From an uncultured Oscillospiraceae bacterium (GTDB taxonomy: Bacteria; Bacillota; Clostridia; Oscillospirales; Oscillospiraceae): a stretch of 15,213 nucleotides of DNA. Position numbers and translations under genes: made by a program. The DNA is taken from contig CAKUND010000033.1 in NCBI GenBank assembly GCA_934668295.1, positions 1 through 15,213 on the forward strand, read 5' to 3'. Below the pieces are notes generated by a model. It made no database searches and was not told the DNA's origin. It worked only from the letters and a program-made list of their open reading frames with translations. Each line of letters starts with the position of its first letter. Positions within the stretch are counted from its first letter, which is position 1. Positions 14,338 through 15,213 of this stretch are shown piece by piece.

Positions 14338-14365
14338 GGTTGAAAAATTAGCAACCGGCGGTTGC
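14338..14365. promoter_or_regulatory. Palindromic half-site cluster upstream of the XRE gene
   Basis: GGTTG at 14338-14342 is inverted as CAACC at 14352-14356, and GCAACCG (14351-14357) with CGGTTGC (14359-14365) forms a perfect 15-bp palindrome with a central G. It is about 70-100 bp upstream of the regulator start. Operator function is a guess. Confidence 0.4.
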
Positions 14366-14916
14366 ACCCCATCAAAGGGCTGTGAAATAGTTGTTTTATG
14401 CAAAATTGAAAAGGCGAAAAAGCCGTCCTACTCACCGTCTAAGCTGCGCTTTAGGTACGATGCAAAATCATATGTCTGTATTTTCTGAAACCGCTTACAG
14501 GAGAAATAATCCTTGATTTTCGACCCTAAATCGCATACAAATCCATCCTATCAGTCAGAAATGGGGTAGACATTTTCTACCTCCGGTCATCAAGATTGAT
14601 TTAACCCCAGATGTCTTTGCCAAGACGGTTTTGCAAATTAAACTGTGAACACTTTCCAAACGAACCGGATTTGCAGAGATTTTCGGGCAAAGCTGGCGTG
14701 AAATCAGGTGAGAAAAATCAATGCTTGCCTGATTCGTGAAGTATCTGCCGTCTGCGCGTATGGATTGCATCGTTCCGCGATTCACGGTATCGTGCAGCCG
14801 GTGCGCGGCTTCGCGTGACCTTTTGCGGTTCGGCTGGTTATTATCCGATTCCGTGAAGTGCAAAGGTGCGTCCTGCGTACAGGGCATCAAATATGCCGCC
14901 CCAAACCGTCAGAAAC
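14366..14916. other. Region with no recognisable gene
   Basis: About 550 nt between the XRE gene and the recombinase fragment. Open frames here (for example minus 14555-14890) show no familiar motif, no good ribosome site and scattered composition. The sequence is more AT-rich than the core genes. It may be decayed mobile-element DNA, possibly including lost central recombinase sequence, but I see no residual protein match. Confidence 0.5.
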
Positions 14917-14960
14917 GGAAAAAGCTCTGTGCCGCGTTCAACACGCAGCACAGAGCTTTC
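14917..14960 (-). terminator. Minus-strand terminator downstream of the recombinase N-terminal fragment
   Basis: AAAGCTCTGTGC (14921-14932) pairs perfectly with GCACAGAGCTTT (14948-14959), with inner GCGT/ACGC. On the minus strand a T-run (complement of 14919-14923) follows. Confidence 0.85.
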
Positions 14961-15012
14961 CTATGTTGTAGATTTCTGATTACACCCGCACCGCGGTTGT
15001 TCTTGTCATGCT

Positions 15013-15213
15013 TTATGCAAGGCTGTCATTGACCAAGCCCTTGAAGCCGATGATGAGATCGTCGTTTTCATTGAACGTGTCGATGTTTTCCGTCGCCGAG
15101 AGGACGCGGACGTCGTGTTCCCGCAGGTAGTCGATAAACAGGGCAGTCTGCGTTCGGTGTCGACCCAGGCGGGATAGGTCTTTGACAATGATGGCTTCAA
15201 TCTTGCCCGCTTC
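15013..15213 (-). pseudogene. N-terminal-domain fragment of a large serine recombinase (runs off window)
   Basis: Read leftward from the window edge, the frame gives IEAIIVKDLSRLGRHRTQ, FIDYLREHDVRVLSATENID and FNENDDLIIGFKGLVND, then stops at TAA (15013-15015) after SLA. The KDLSRLGR motif and the IDTFN...DD block belong to the resolvase domain of TnpX-type serine recombinases. The family would normally continue (typically YYARD-like, then the recombinase domain), but it breaks here right after VND. The catalytic Ser would lie beyond the right edge. The C-terminal fragment at 12736-13140 in the same orientation is its likely other half, with about 1.9 kb in between. The break could be an insertion with deletion of the middle. 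Confidence 0.85.

Noticed and set aside
1..15213. CRISPR array or prophage structural genes
   Set aside because: No regularly spaced direct repeats with unique spacers and no capsid, tail or terminase-like proteins were found.

Overview
The window looks like chromosome from a GC-rich member of the Clostridia (Firmicutes), probably Oscillospirales/Ruminococcaceae-like. Signs are strong AGGAGG ribosome binding sites, lipoproteins with short acidic or Thr/Pro-rich tethers, a YesM/YesN-type two-component system, a cobalamin riboswitch in front of a btuFCD-like operon, and a TnpX-type large serine recombinase. The lineage is inferred from gene style only.

Left part (1-4049): a truncated minus-strand solute-binding lipoprotein gene is divergent from a tightly overlapping plus-strand trio: a second solute-binding lipoprotein, a YesM-type sensor kinase and a YesN/AraC-type response regulator. 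The overlaps suggest the lipoprotein at 575 is the sensing subunit of a three-component regulator. The likely target is the divergent transporter, because a 14-nt direct repeat with a 20-nt period lies between the two starts.

Cobalamin block (4051-7386): a strong promoter begins one base after the regulator stop and drives a cobalamin riboswitch, a terminator hairpin and three ABC-importer genes (binding lipoprotein, permease, ATPase). The riboswitch is odd: an AT-rich palindromic arm of about 160 nt with 36-nt imperfect inverted ends sits between two conserved core blocks. One 36-nt end recurs in the leader of the aspartate kinase gene at 10252.

Housekeeping block (7449-11647): a perfect-stem terminator separates the importer from minus-strand pnp. 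pnp lies downstream of rpsO, as in the classical rpsO-pnp order, and a 29-bp leader hairpin precedes it. rpsO has its own promoter and a leader with mutually exclusive stems. An aspartate kinase gene diverges from rpsO.

Accessory right end (11644-15213): a promoter and hairpin lead into a decayed tRNA-Leu copy, then a multi-zinc-cluster pRiA4b ORF-3-like protein, then an intact tRNA-Leu(UAG). After two terminators come a C-terminal fragment of a large serine recombinase, an XRE-type regulator fused to a membrane domain, about 650 nt with no recognisable gene, and an N-terminal recombinase fragment running off the end. The two fragments have the same orientation and look like one broken recombinase gene. 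This end therefore reads as a decaying mobile-element region beside a tRNA gene.
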